Below are positions 43,800 to 54,567 of a stretch of 64,000 nt of DNA, piece by piece. The position numbers and the translations under genes are program-made. The stretch spans positions 8,267,971 through 8,331,970 of the forward strand of contig NC_069105.1 of NCBI RefSeq assembly GCF_947172395.1. Reading direction: 5' to 3'. The notes beneath the pieces were generated by a model. The model was given only the letters and a program-made list of their open reading frames with translations. It ran no database searches and was not told the DNA's origin. Each line of letters begins with the position of its first letter. Position 1 is the stretch's first letter. This stretch comes from Bicyclus anynana. Taxonomy: Eukaryota > Arthropoda > Insecta > Lepidoptera > Nymphalidae.

Positions 43800-44154
43800 T
43801 CCTACTAATATTATAAACGCGAAAGTTTTTATGGATGTTTGGATGTTTGTTACTCTATATCGCTGCAACTACTTAACTGATTTGGCTGAAAATTGAAATG
43901 GAAATATATTTTACTCTGGACTAACACATAGGCATACTTTTTATCCCGAAAATCCATGGATTCCCGAGATTTGCCAAACCTGGTAATTTTGATGGTATTC
44001 GGCCTCGGCTATTGAACCGAATCACCTAAAATTTGAAGTAGAGATAGATTATAATCTGAATTAACAGGCTACTTTCAAACCCGGAAAATCCATGGTTCCC
44101 GAAGGATTGTGAAAAACTAAATTCCACGCGGACGAAGTCGAGGGTGTCCGATTA
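43800..44154 (+). mobile_element. Helitron group B copy with internal duplication
   Basis: Starts TCCTACTAATATTATAAACG and ends at the hairpin CGGACGAAGTCGAGGGTGTC, with CTAG decayed to ATTA. The middle occurs twice: AAAATCCATGGATTCCCGAG at about 43950 and AAAATCCATGGTTCCCGAAG at about 44084, each preceded by its own GAACCGA/CTGATTTGG block. Confidence 0.7.
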
Positions 44155-44444
44155 AATAAAAATTGGTACCTGACAAGTGACAAATAATACACCCGCTCTT
44201 ATACTATCGCGATGCAATAAATTACAAAAGCTCTTGTAGAAAAGGAATAAACATTTAAAACAAGATCTCTAGCGTCTAGTTAAATGAAAGCCACACATAC
44301 GACGGACTGACGTCCAACGGGATCGCCCCAGTTTGTGACACAAGATACATTGCCTTCTGAACCGTTAGTAGAATCACCGCAGACTTGACCTTTAAAAATT
44401 AATAATGAACTATGCTTACTGGAAAAAAAACATTTTTTTTAATT
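44155..44444. other. No recognisable feature
   Basis: Mixed sequence, short gap. Confidence 0.3.
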
Positions 44445-44592
44445 ATTTACAAGCTAGCCCTTGCCGATGTCGTGTAGAAAACGAAAGGGGTGTGGATTTT
44501 TATCCTCCTCCTAACAAGTTACCCTGCTTCCATCTTAGATCGCATCATCACTTACCATCTGGTGAGATTGTAGTCAAGGAATAAAAAATAAA
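44445..44592 (+). repeat. SINE-2 piece with inverted junction
   Basis: It opens with the complement of the SINE-2 tail (TTTACAAGCTAGCCCTTG) and switches at about 44464 to the plus-strand body (CGATGTCGTGTAGAAAACGA) that runs to an A-rich tail. The two halves point in opposite directions. Confidence 0.65.
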
Positions 44593-44885
44593 AAAAGTTA
44601 AAGAAGCTTTTAAATCCTTATAGGTATTATGATGAAGTTTTGTCCACTAATTTACGCAAATCACGCTGGGATTTATTATATTATTAATGTGAAAAATAAT
44701 TACTCCAATAAGAAACAAGTCTACAGACTTCTAATTTTTTTTTATTGTTAAATTCTTTATAAAAAAAAAAAAAAACAAAATACACAGTACTGTTGACACA
44801 GAACTGCAATTCAAGCTTTTATTTCATCAATTAAATATACTTACGAGTAGTTAATAAATGTTCATGCAATTATATCACCACTCAC

Positions 44886-44980
44886 CTCTAGAGCCTCCTG
44901 CGCTGTGTGGAGGTAGTCCCTCAGCATTGCTTCCTGAATGCCGAGCCATTCTAACCGCGGGTCTTCGAGCTGCGTCACCT
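44886..44980 (-). CDS. kibra: kibra exon: end of WW2 and following helix
   Basis: Exon of the Hippo-pathway scaffold Kibra (WWC1 family), which works at the cell cortex with Merlin and Expanded to activate Hippo/Warts signalling. Minus strand, 95 bp, bounded by TTTTTCCAG before 44980 and GTGAGT after 44886. After two bases completing a split codon it reads VTQLEDPRLEWLGIQEAMLR and DYLHTAQEALE. The LEDPR word is the end of the second WW domain; the rest is the glutamine-rich helix that leads into the coiled coil of WWC proteins. Phase 1 at its start fits the exon at 61382-61491; it ends on a codon boundary. The usual second Trp of a WW domain is replaced by Leu (TQLEDP), as WW2 of KIBRA proteins is also atypical. 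The next exon was not found to the left. Confidence 0.93.
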
Positions 44981-45062
44981 CTGGAAAAAGAAATGAACTT
45001 TTGAACAAAGGCTTTAGCACGCTTTAGGCACATTATATGGTTTTTTTTCGTGTTGAGTTTCG

Positions 45063-45350
45063 ATGACTCCATGTGAGACCACTACGGCGTCACCGGGGGG
45101 TTTTGGCGAGCGTAGAAGCATCGCCTGATGAGACCCGAAGGCTGAAATAAAGATAGAGGACGGAACGACTCTCTAAGGGCGTCTCCTATGAGACTCGGAC
45201 CTCGGCTTAGAGGCCCATTCGGGAGGGTGTAACCGTGACCTGAGTGAATCAGTCCGGACGCCCCGAGATCGTGAGTTAGAAAACCCACGTCCGGGTGACG
45301 TTAGATATCGGGGACCTCGTCTTCGCCGGCGAAGACGCTGTGTTGCCTGG
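45063..45350 (-). repeat. GC-rich insertion beside the kibra exon
   Basis: About 290 bp, far richer in GC than its surroundings and only 80 bp upstream of the exon acceptor. The minus strand contains CAGCGTCTTCGCCGGCGAAG, CGATCTCGGGGCGTCCGG and CGATGCTTCTACGCTCGCCA. TCTTCGCCGGCGAAGA is a 16 bp palindrome. The composition and several overlapping frames suggest a retrotransposon UTR, but I cannot name it. Confidence 0.5.
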
Positions 45351-45526
45351 GAAATATTATGGTAATTATATGGTATGTAATCCACAAACATTTCCCTAAC
45401 TGTACCAAACTGAATCTTGCAATCTCAACGCATCCTTTTAGATAAATATTGTAAGATTATAATGTATATTTAGTGTAAAATTTAATAACTAGATAGCGTT
45501 AGACATTACACATAAACTAAAATCCA

Positions 45527-45711
45527 TCTATACTAATATTATAAAGCTGAAAGGTTTGTTTGTTTGAACGCGCTAATCTCAGGCACTACTAGTCCGATTT
45601 CAATTTTTTTTCAGTGTTAGATAGCCCATTTATCGAGGAAGGCTATAGGCTATATATTATCTCCGCACAGGAACGGGAACCAAGCGGGTGAAACCGCGCG
45701 ACGTCAGCTAG
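45527..45711 (+). mobile_element. Helitron-like element, group A, complete
   Basis: TCTATACTAATATTATAAAG to CGACGTCAGCTAG (CTAG 45708-45711). Confidence 0.85.
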
Positions 45712-45867
45712 TAAGTAATGTATGTGTGGTTGCAGGTGGTAGTCTCTGGATCTACTAAAACGATTTTTAAAATTCCGCGGGATTTGTGAATAACAGAATT
45801 TCACACGAATGCAGTAGACCGCTAGTAACCCCAATACGAAGTTTAAAGGGTCGGAAATAATCTATTA

Positions 45868-46033
45868 AAATTCGTGGTATTTTAGGGGTATCTCTCGAGC
45901 TACTGAACCTATTTTAAAAATTCTTTTACCAATAGAAAGCTAAGTTATTCGCGAGTGTCAAAAACTATGTTTTATTCCCGTATTCCCACGAGAACGGGAA
46001 CTACGCCAGCGAAACCGCGGGGCGTGTGCTAGC
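45868..46033 (+). mobile_element. Helitron group D copy
   Basis: TTTTACCAATAGAAAGCTAA, GAACGGGAACTACGCCAGCG, ending near GCGTGTGCTAG (CTAG 46028-46031). The start is eroded. Confidence 0.65.
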
Positions 46034-46295
46034 AAATATATGCCTCAACGATAATCGTGTCTCAATATACTATCGCTGCTCCTATCTAACGCATATTTCG
46101 ATTAAACACAGTCATATGACTGTAATGTGTACGCAGCTCACCTATATTATATTTATCTATACAATATCCGATTAAACAATACCCCACAGTCACCGCTTAG
46201 GAATTCGTCAAATCATTATCGACTACCGAACAATTGATAGATTTGTTAGGGTAACCATTCGTGTTGAATTCATTGTCTTTGTCCGTTTTATAGAA

Positions 46296-46419
46296 AACAA
46301 AGCTTATAAAACTCGCAAATAACGTGGCTTTCCAGTGATAAAAGAATTTTTAAAATCAATTCAATAGATCCAGAGATTACCCCTTACAACTTCACAAACG
46401 TTACCTCTTTATAATATAA
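46296..46419 (-). mobile_element. Helitron group D 5' part
   Basis: Plus strand AACTCGCAAATAACGTGGCT, then CAATAGATCCAGAGATTACC, to CCTCTTTATAATAT, which is the complement of the group D 5' end. It directly adjoins the next Helitron's 3' end. Confidence 0.6.
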
Positions 46420-46616
46420 AGCTGACGCCGCGCGGCTTCACCCGCGTGGTTCCTGTTCCCGTAGGAATACGGGGATAATATATAGGCCATAGCCTTCCTC
46501 GATAAATGTGCTATCTAATACTGAAAGAATTTTTCAAATCGGACAAGTATTTCCTGAGATTAGCGCCTTCAAACAAATAAACAAACAACTCTTTAGCTTT
46601 ATAGTATTAGTATAGA
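46420..46616 (-). mobile_element. Helitron-like element, group A
   Basis: From GCTGACGCCGCGCGG (CTAG changed to AAAG at the junction) through CTTCCTCGATAAATGTGCTA to TAGTATAGA at 46616. Tandem with the preceding group D piece. Confidence 0.75.
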
Positions 46617-47249
46617 TTAGAGTGAAATGGGATGGGGTACCTACAAGTATGTACGTTACACTAAAATATCTCGTTTGTGAATAAATAATAATTTCAAGAT
46701 GGAATTGAAGTGAACAATAGGTATATTTTTCACATCATTAAAAATAATGATGATAAGCAAATTCCTTAACTCACTTAAAACTAAAGTTGATAATTATATT
46801 GGACAATGACCTTTATAATTTTACAAACGAACTTTGGATCCGGTAAATATGACCTAAATAGTCTAAATTTGTTATCTTAACATTACGAAAAATAATATGT
46901 TGTGTACGGATTATTAACTTTTTAATTTCTTACTTTGTCTCCATCTATATAAGGATTACTTATAACAAGTTTTGTTTACAATGAGTCAGCCTGAGGCGAC
47001 GTCGCATAAAAAATTTAAAAATGGCGAGACATTTTCGCATTAAACACAATCAAGTATTTCTGTATTAATAACATATTTACAACGAAAATACCTATTTCTA
47101 GAACCGACGCTTCATTATTTATCCTTAATGCAACCTCTCGTTAGTGTAATTATGTTGTGGCCTATCTCACAGTCAACCGATTTCGCCTAGAGCGAATTTT
47201 TTGCATAAACACTCGCTTGTAATAAGCTTTTACACTTCAGTTTCCAAGT
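46617..47249. other. No recognisable feature
   Basis: AT-rich intronic sequence. Confidence 0.35.
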
Positions 47250-47620
47250 ACTGTCGATATTATCTCAATAACATTCTTACAAACAACGCTTTCGTATTTT
47301 ATAAGACATAATAAAAATAACCAGCTGATCTGTGAAGGAATATGAACCATTAATCTGTTTTTAATAATGGGCCCCAGAATTCCTCCCTGTGGAACACCTT
47401 TACAATAATATTAAAAGACGCTTTTATACCTTGGTATTCAGCCATTTTCGATATTATCTCAATAACATTTTTTACAAACAACCCATCCTGCAACGCTTTC
47501 GCGTTTTATAAGACATAATAAAAAATAACTAGATGAACTGTGGAGGAATATGAACTATTAATCTGTTTTAATGGGCCCCAGAATACCTCCTTGTGGAATA
47601 CCTTTCTGATAATAAACTTT
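47250..47620 (-). pseudogene. LINE reverse-transcriptase fragment, tandemly duplicated
   Basis: The minus strand reads GVPQGGILGP (complement of about 47369-47398) and again GIPQGGILGP (complement of 47573-47602), the conserved RT motif of non-LTR retrotransposons. The surrounding sequence repeats too: TATTATCTCAATAACATT at 47256 and 47454, CATAATAAAAA at 47306 and 47514. The period is about 200 bp. The downstream frame is broken, so both are dead. The clade (Jockey/CR1-like) cannot be settled from one motif. Confidence 0.7.
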
Positions 47621-49651
47621 GCAAAAAATAAAACATAGGAAAACTGTAGAAAATCAGAGGAGGAAGAACATCATAAGTAGGTAAATAAAATACTATAATA
47701 ATGATCTATAAATAGTAATGATAACAGTTTAATAAAGCTATTGGAAATAAACAACTATAACTAATCGCTTTTCATTATTATATTAAGTCAATTTTAGTAA
47801 GTATTTTTTCTAATAAGAACTATATACAGTTATATATAATAAATGCATTACGGAAATTTAGCGTATATTACTTGTTGATAATGTAGATAGCTTTCCACTT
47901 TCTAAGAATTTTCAAAATTGGTTAAGTGGTTCAGGTTTAAAAGCGTAAGAAACAAACTATCTTACTTACACTTTTAGTCTAGTCAACTTACTTATAAATA
48001 CTTAGGTATCTTACTTATAAATACGATATTTCTGACGCCGGGGCAATATACCCATCGCGTACACGTATGTATGCATCATAATGCTAATCTAGATGTTTTT
48101 GTACGCAGGAATTTCCATTTAGTAGGCCACTATCGCCATTAATTATGTGAACGCCCCGAATATGATCACATGAGGACGAAACACGGGCATAATATGACAT
48201 TTATATTGGCAAAGCAAATTGAAATTCAATTTCTTCATCAGGCGATATGTATGTAAATTAGCACCTGACTCGATAAACTTTAAAGTTCTCAATAATATTG
48301 TAAAATTAAGTTCTGGTCACGCGATTCCATCGAAGCGATTTGGTGTTCCGTACGAATTCTTTTAACGATGGATACTTATGCGCTAGAGCTTAGGTGATTT
48401 ATCTATACACTGTAGTGTACGATACTTACGAGTACAATCATTATATTTCTGGACCTCCTAAAGCATCTTGGCGGTCATGGATTCAATCCCCGCTTGCTGG
48501 ATTATTGTCTGTATGACTATGCTTAGTTTTAGGAGAAAAGAGAAAAAAAAAAGGCGTCAGCTAGTTGGAATATAAGACTTTTCGTTCAATTGAAGAGGAA
48601 ATAGGCATATAGGTGTCATCAAATCAAAGTGTAAAAGTAAAGTAGTAGTAGAGCTTTTTGTGATAGCAGAACCGCCATGATTTCTTCCGCCAAACAGCAC
48701 TGCTGTGTTACAGTCAAAAAGTTGTACCTAAAAGTGGTGTACCTAATTAAGGCACACAAACGCACATGAGGTCTAAAATCTCACGCTTCAAGTCGACGGA
48801 CAGGGCGGCGTTTGTATACCTTGTAATGTCTAGCACAAGGCGATATTTGTAAGGCTTGTTCCTTTCATGACCTGCGAAGTGTTACTCTGTTTAACCATTC
48901 GCTGCCCGCGAGTATTTTACCGAAAAGCCCGTCTGCGTTGAAGAAGCCGACAGTCAGGGAATGCGGTTTTAATATACCGTTGTGAGCCATTTAAAAAAAT
49001 CTTTATATTCCTCTATCGCGCGGAGCATGATACTGTGCTCGCCTATTGCCCTATGTTTACTTTATATTTTTTACACGTCACGTAACGGATACGAGGTTAT
49101 GAGTCAAGAGGTTAATGACGATGGTTTCCCACTCTCCCTCAGGTGGGCCATCTGCTTGATCCATCAATTGTTCCAATCAAATTAAAAACTTTACACAGTA
49201 TTCTTATTCCGTAAGTACAAGGGTTTATTAGTAATTTCAGCAAGGAACCCTGAAATATGTGCTCAGTTGTGGCAAGTATGTGAACGTAGATTCTTGTTAA
49301 TGCCTCAACCACTTTGCATACTTAGTTTACAGCCTCTAGGTTTGTTATCGAGCTATGCAATCTCCCCCATCCCATACCTATTTTCTACGTTCGCTTGTAA
49401 TATTTATGTGCTTGCATCCTCCTAGCTTTTTACCGACTTTATGGAAAGAGGAATAAACATTAGCATCTACTACAAAACGTTTTAATAGAAATAAAATACT
49501 TAATGATTATTTGTCACTCTATCATGGATATCATTTAAACTTATTCATTAATATACTAGATAAATGTGGTTAAAAATAAATGAAAAATGGTGGATTTTAG
49601 TCAGATCTTTTGAGACGCCCAAAATATGCAATTATTCAATACTAGCAATCG
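47621..49651. other. No supported gene
   Basis: Mostly AT-rich. A tRNA-like trace (GGCGGTCATGGATTCAATCC) lies at 48470-48490. A GC-richer part at 48780-49165 gives a 67-codon frame without an ATG-anchored family match. Confidence 0.35.
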
Positions 49652-49815
49652 CCCTGTGGTTTTACCCGCGTAGTTCCCGTTTCCGTGGATATACGGGGAT
49701 AAAATATAGCCTATAACACTCACAAATAACGTGGCTTTGGTGGTAAAGGAATTTTCAAAATTGGACATCAGAGATTACCTCTAAAACTCAAAAACCTTAC
49801 TATATTAGCAGAGAG
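49652..49815 (-). mobile_element. Helitron group D copy, decayed
   Basis: GCAATCGCCCTGTGGTTTTA, CCCGCGTAGTTCCCG, AAAATATAGCCTATAACACT and CTCACAAATAACGTGGCTTT. Confidence 0.6.
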
Positions 49816-50069
49816 GTCTATTTTTTCAAAAAGATTTTTTTTTTCAACTTTTATACTTATTCAAGTACTTACCTTCTGTGCTTACGTTTCTTCCACAGTG
49901 GTTGTCTGGAAGAGATCGCTCTTTAGCGACAAGACCGCCATTTGTACATTAGTTTCTAAGTCTTATTATAAGTTATTGTTTATTTTTGTTTTTAATGTAC
50001 AATAAAGTATATTTCTTATTCTTCTACCTTGTTTGCTATCAAATACAAGCCATTTATTTAAAGAGTATG
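49816..50069. other. No recognisable feature
   Basis: AT-rich, short. Confidence 0.3.
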
Positions 50070-50156
50070 TAGCATTATGAGTTGGATCCCTTTACTGGGT
50101 TGTGCCACACATCGCAGGATATTGTTAAAGAACAAATTGTGTTGTGTGGCATAATG
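50070..50156 (+). repeat. Short hairpin repeat, copy 2
   Basis: GTAGCATTATGAG, TGTGCCACACATCGCAGGAT and TTGTGTTGTGTGGCATAATG, like 25930-26020. MITE-G begins exactly at its end. Confidence 0.55.
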
Positions 50157-50648
50157 GGGATGATGACTGGGTTTAATTATATTGATTTTTATGATGCATT
50201 CGGGTAAATAAGATCAATGTTAACTAATTTATACATAAAAAGCAAAGATTGTCTGATACTTGCAAAATAAATAAGATTATAAAATTTCAAAATCTATTAA
50301 AAATCTTTTATCGTAATTAGATGAAAATTCATACAGTTATCCCTACATTAAATGTGTCATTTTTCAATAAATGATCTATAAACATAAACGCACAAATAAC
50401 AAAGATATTAGTAATTTTGTTTGAACGCCCATACAAATCTAACGATCATTACGACCTACGACGTCATTAATTCGTACAATTTTGTATGGGGCGTTTTTCA
50501 GGGATCTGCGGCAGCGCCGCAAATATGACTCTTTAAATCCCTGTAGCTCCTAAAGTAATGATCGCAGATACCCTGTTACTTTTACAAAATTGCTTTACTA
50601 TTAGCATACTCCTAATTTATATACAATTTAAAAAACAGTCATCATCCC
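50157..50648 (-). mobile_element. MITE-G copy 3, complete
   Basis: GGGATGATGACTGGGTTTAA at the left and AAACAGTCATCATCCC at the right; reverse orientation to copy 1, 492 bp. The GC-rich centre GGATCTGCGGCAGCGCCGCA is intact at about 50502. Confidence 0.75.
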
Positions 50649-50865
50649 TATTCTCTAATAAAGCTTTTTTCTTTCTTTCTTTCTTACTTCGTACTAAGTC
50701 GTTTTATGCATTCGTTTATGGATGCATCCCTTCTAAGTTTTATTTTACGTAATTCCGTACAAGAATGTTCACGGTACATAGCGATAAACTTCAAATTGAT
50801 TGGACAAGCCTCATTGGACTTGGACGTTTATAAATAACTTTTTCTTTTTTTTTAGGGATTCCTTT

Positions 50866-51030
50866 AAATAATCTATAGGTATTAAAGAGGTAAAGTTTGT
50901 AGCTAATCTCTGGATCTACAGAACCGGTTTCAAAAATTCTTTTACCTATAGAAAACCACGTTATTTGCGAGTGTCATAGGCTATGTTTTATCTCTGTATT
51001 CCCATGAGAACGGGAACTACGCGGTGAATA
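50866..51030 (+). mobile_element. Helitron group D copy
   Basis: ATTAAAGAGGTAAAGTTTGT, CTAATCTCTGGATCTACAG and AGAACGGGAACTACGCGG. The 3' hairpin is lost. Confidence 0.6.
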
Positions 51031-51695
51031 GATGGTAACATCACAAAAACAATATTACTTTTTTAATTTAAAGGAATGCGCAAACCACAAAAAGGGAAAT
51101 AAAAGGGAACCCTTATTTTGGGCTAAATTGAAGTGCGTTTACATATTGGCTCCTTAGGACGACAAAAGCAAGGCATGCACAAGGTTGTTAACTAGGGTAG
51201 GCATTCCAGTAGCGTGCACTTCATACAATCATTACAGTATTACATACCCTAACAAATATAATGTTATTGCTTATCCAATGCAAATTTTCCCGGTTTTTGG
51301 TTTAATTGACTTACTAGAGCATACCCTGCTCAACAATCTTATGCACGCCACTGTAGACATTATAGGTACAAATTATACTAAACGGAGTCTTCTGAGTCCT
51401 AAAGGCAGTACATTTTTGAATGTAGTGTGTAAATTCTGTATCAAACCCAGGACCTTCAATAGTACTGCGCCAAAGAGGTTGCAATTAAAATGAATCACCT
51501 TATTCTAATGCTAAAGTATTTAATCGGCCGACTCCAACTTCCGTTATTCGCTAATAAACGCATTGACTCATCTGTGCTGCGATGTCGGACGATGCAAATT
51601 AATTAATTGCAAAAATTAAATGTCAGTGGAAGATATATGAGTATGTATCATTAATTAATTATTATATTTTTGTTGGATAGTGTTAACCATACTGT
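51031..51695. other. No supported gene; tRNA-like trace at 51425-51480
   Basis: A 102-codon frame at 51185-51493 overlaps this trace and shows no protein family. The complement of 51425-51480 reads CTCTTTGGCGCAGTACTATT and GGGTTTGATAC, a decayed SINE head. Confidence 0.35.
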
Positions 51696-52034
51696 GAGAA
51701 CCGTGATAGCTCAGTGGATATGACCTCTGCCTCCGAACCCGGGGGTCGAACCCCCGGGTTGGGCATGCACGCACCTCACCATCACCACACCATCCAGGCA
51801 TGCACCTCCAACTTTTCAGTTGTGTGCATTTTAAGAAATTAAATATCACGTGTCTCTAACAATGAAGAAAAACATCGTGAGGAAACCAGAGAATTTTGTT
51901 CATTCTCTGCGTGTGTGAAGTCTGCCAATCCGCATTGTGCCAGCGTGGTGTACTGTTGGCCTAACCCTCTCATTCTGAGAGGAGACTCGAGCTCAGCAGT
52001 GAACCGAATATGGGTTGATAACGAACGAACCATA
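51685..52034 (+). repeat. SINE-1, full length, with palindromic head
   Basis: Flanked by AACCATA at 51685-51691 and 52028-52034, a likely target duplication. Head GTGATAGCTCAGTGGATATG. At the T-arm position the normal box B is replaced by AACCCGGGGG-TCGAA-CCCCCGGGTT (51736-51760), a perfect 10 bp inverted repeat, and about 30 bp of extra sequence follows. The rest of the body is normal. Confidence 0.85.
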
Positions 52035-52092
52035 TTGCAGAAAATTGCAAACGAAAATCGAACCCACGTCTCTCTAGTTAACGCAGAGGTAT

Positions 52093-52315
52093 CTGTGGCA
52101 CAGTAGTTGTGGCGCGGTGGATTTACAAGACGGAGGTCCTGGTTTCGATCCCCGGCTGGGCCGATTGAGGTTTTTTTAATTGGTCCAGGTCTAGCTGGTG
52201 GAAGGCTTACCCCTGCAAGTAAATATATACCGCCAAGCGTTCCAGTACGATGTCGTGTTGAAACCGAAAGCGGTGTGTATTTTTATCCTATGAGGCATAA
52301 AACCCATAAATAATA
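52093..52315 (+). repeat. SINE-2 copy, mostly complete
   Basis: TTGTGGCGCGGTGGATTTAC, GATCCCCGGCTGGGCCGATT, TCCAGTACGATGTCGTGTTG, ending near TATCCTATGAGGCATAAAAC. The A-rich tail is lost. Confidence 0.8.
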
Positions 52316-52679
52316 TGATTGAAATAGAAAATCTCCATTAAATAAAGTCGGTAAGTAAAACATCTAATCCCACTTCTGCAAAATGGCGATTGTCCGAAGT
52401 AAGTATTGCATTTCGATCGTGCCCAAGAGACAATTTCGCTTACGATGGTATTCAATTGCCGTTGTCTCTAATCTGATTTGAGTAGCAATCAGTTAGCCCG
52501 GCCTTGCGTTGAGAATTGAGCATAATAACTGATATAGTGCAAGAGATAGCCGCTACATCGCATGGGGTATGAATAAAAGAAATTTTGTGTCGCGGTGCTA
52601 AAAAAATTCACCGAATCATTTCACCGCGGCTAGTTGCCTCGATTGATGACAGAAGGGCTGGCTCGTTTAAAGCTCAGAA
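52316..52679. other. No recognisable feature
   Basis: Mixed intronic sequence. Confidence 0.3.
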
Positions 52680-52812
52680 GAACCAGCCTGGCTCTGTCCA
52701 GCACGGAAATGCAGCCAGTATTCTTGCCACCATTCCACGTGGGCATGATTTGTACAGTTATTAGGATTAGTTAGCTTAAGTTCCTTAATGTATACTTCTC
52801 AATAAAAAAATT
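52680..52812 (+). mobile_element. Non-LTR retrotransposon 3' end, family 2
   Basis: AACCAGCCTGGCTCTGTCCA, CCACCATTCCACGTGGGCAT, TTAGCTTAAGTTCC and CTCAATAAAAAAA, the same as 19280-19415. Confidence 0.6.
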
Positions 52813-53568
52813 CGGTATTATGAATCGGTAACAATTAATTAAAAGTTACGTCTTCTTTTAAGAGTTGTAAACTCCTGTTATAAGGCTACATGCATTGACT
52901 TATAACAAACAGCCGTTTATTTTTTAAATACAATTCTAAATTATTATTCTGATTGTTCTATTTCTATTTCTAAAACTAGACGATAATTGGCATAAAATCA
53001 TTATAAGACAAAGTCGCTTTCCGTAGTTTATATAACGTTTAAAACTTTTTTAACTATGCAACAAATTTCTGTGAGGTTTTCTTCGTTAGATATGTGCAAT
53101 TCAAGAGGCAGAATCATTCGTATAGTAATAACGATTTTCTGAGAAACTAATGATCCGAATTGTGAATGTTTATCATTATTTTAAAGTGTCACAACATTAA
53201 ATTATACTACAGTATCTTCCTTTATCATTTTCTGCTACATTTATGATATTGTTTAAAGAAAACAAAACAAAATTAATTTAAACTCGTTTCTTGCTTTCCC
53301 AGGTAAAAAAAAGAAAAAGAAAAGCTTTCTTTCTTTTCTTTTCCCTATCCACTGTCGCATCCACGTCTCTTGGTGTACAAGATCGCGCACTTTGGATGTC
53401 ACGCGGCAATAGAATGGCCCAGGAATGCAAGCATCACTCCGTAAGTGGTGTTTTTTATTGCCGCTGGAATAGATGACTTCGGGTCATCACATTGATGCAT
53501 GCTTCGGCGTACTCGGAGGTAAAATGGAATGACTTTTATTCGTACTTGTCGATTTGTCGTGGACAATA
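52813..53568. other. No supported gene
   Basis: AT-rich. A 61-codon frame at 53291-53476 is lysine-rich at the start because of an A-rich run; not convincing. Confidence 0.35.
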
Positions 53569-54022
53569 GGGATGATAACAGTTTTTTAAATCTATACTAA
53601 TATTATAAAGCTGAAAAGTTTGTTTGTTTGATTGAACGCGCTAATCTCAAGATGTACTGGTCCGATTTGAAAAATTATTTCAGTGTTACATAGCCAATTT
53701 ATCGAGGAAGACTATAGACTATATATTATCCCCGAATTTATATAAATTCTATAAATTCCCCGCGCGGAATCACCACGCGGGTGATTCCGCGCGGCGTCAG
53801 CTAGTTTGTATATAAATTAGGAGTATGCTAATATTAAAGGAATTTTATAAAAGTAACCGAATATCTGCGATCAATACTTTCGAAACTACAGGGATTCAAA
53901 GGGTCTTATTTGCGGCACTGCCACGGATCCCTGAAAAAAGCCACATACAAAATGACACGAATTAATGACGTCGTTGATCATAAAGATCGTCAGATTTGTA
54001 AGGGCGTTCAAACAAATTTCTT
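53569..54022 (+). mobile_element. MITE-G copy 4, interrupted and 3' truncated
   Basis: GGGATGATAACAGTTTTTTA at the left, then interrupted at 53591-53804 by a Helitron, then TTGTATATAAATTAGGAGTA onward to GGGCGTTCAAACAAATTTCT. The right end is missing. Confidence 0.75.
53591..53804 (+). mobile_element. Helitron group A copy nested in MITE-G
   Basis: TCTATACTAATATTATAAAG to GGCGTCAGCTAG (CTAG 53801-53804). The flanks AAA and TTTGTATAT rejoin the MITE-G sequence without duplication. The 3' part has a small local duplication with GCGCGGAATCACC and GTGATTCCGCGCGG forming an extra hairpin. Confidence 0.85.
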
Positions 54023-54433
54023 GTCCTGAGATAAGGGGTCTTCATAAACAGATAATAATAATAACATGCCATCTCTCTGGTCGGGGGTTAAAATCAAATA
54101 GCATGCAAACAAAGTCAGAGGCAATAGTTACTTTATACGCTCTGATAAAGTATTTTACTTTTATTTTCTTTTGGATTCTCGTAATTTCGTGAACGGGCGC
54201 GACATTTCGTTCCGAAGGTCTTATGCCTTCATAACTTAATAATAACAAGTTTTGAATCTTTTATAATTTTAATGTAAAAATAAATTAAATCGTATAATAT
54301 TTACAGTTTTATTTTTAAACTACGACTAATTTAATGTCTAAATCCATCAAAAAATCTTGATTCGAAAATATTTACAATATTGTTATCCGTGGTTATACTG
54401 GTAGCCAGTAGACAATCGTCCGAACTGGTGTTA

Positions 54434-54513
54434 ATATTTACAAATAGTCAAATTTGACGTTTCAAAAGTGCTTGTAAATTAAGCGTACTTGAAATAAATG
54501 AATTTTGATTGTT
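54434..54513 (+). mobile_element. Non-LTR retrotransposon 3' end, family 1
   Basis: ACAAATAGTCAAATTTGACG, TTTCAAAAGTGCTTGTAAAT and GAAATAAATGAATTTTGATT. Confidence 0.6.
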
Positions 54514-54567
54514 TTACTAGGGTTTTTTTTCCTATCTGACTTCAAAACATCGGGAATCGACTGCTTA

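Noticed and set aside
1..44885. The next downstream kibra exon (coiled-coil start)
   Set aside because: I searched the minus strand for a frame continuing with a basic, glutamine-rich helix of the KREIYxVKQQRL type and found none. It may be short, diverged or outside the window.
51185..51493. 102-codon plus-strand frame
   Set aside because: No known domain, overlap with a decayed SINE head and location in the kibra intron make a gene unlikely.
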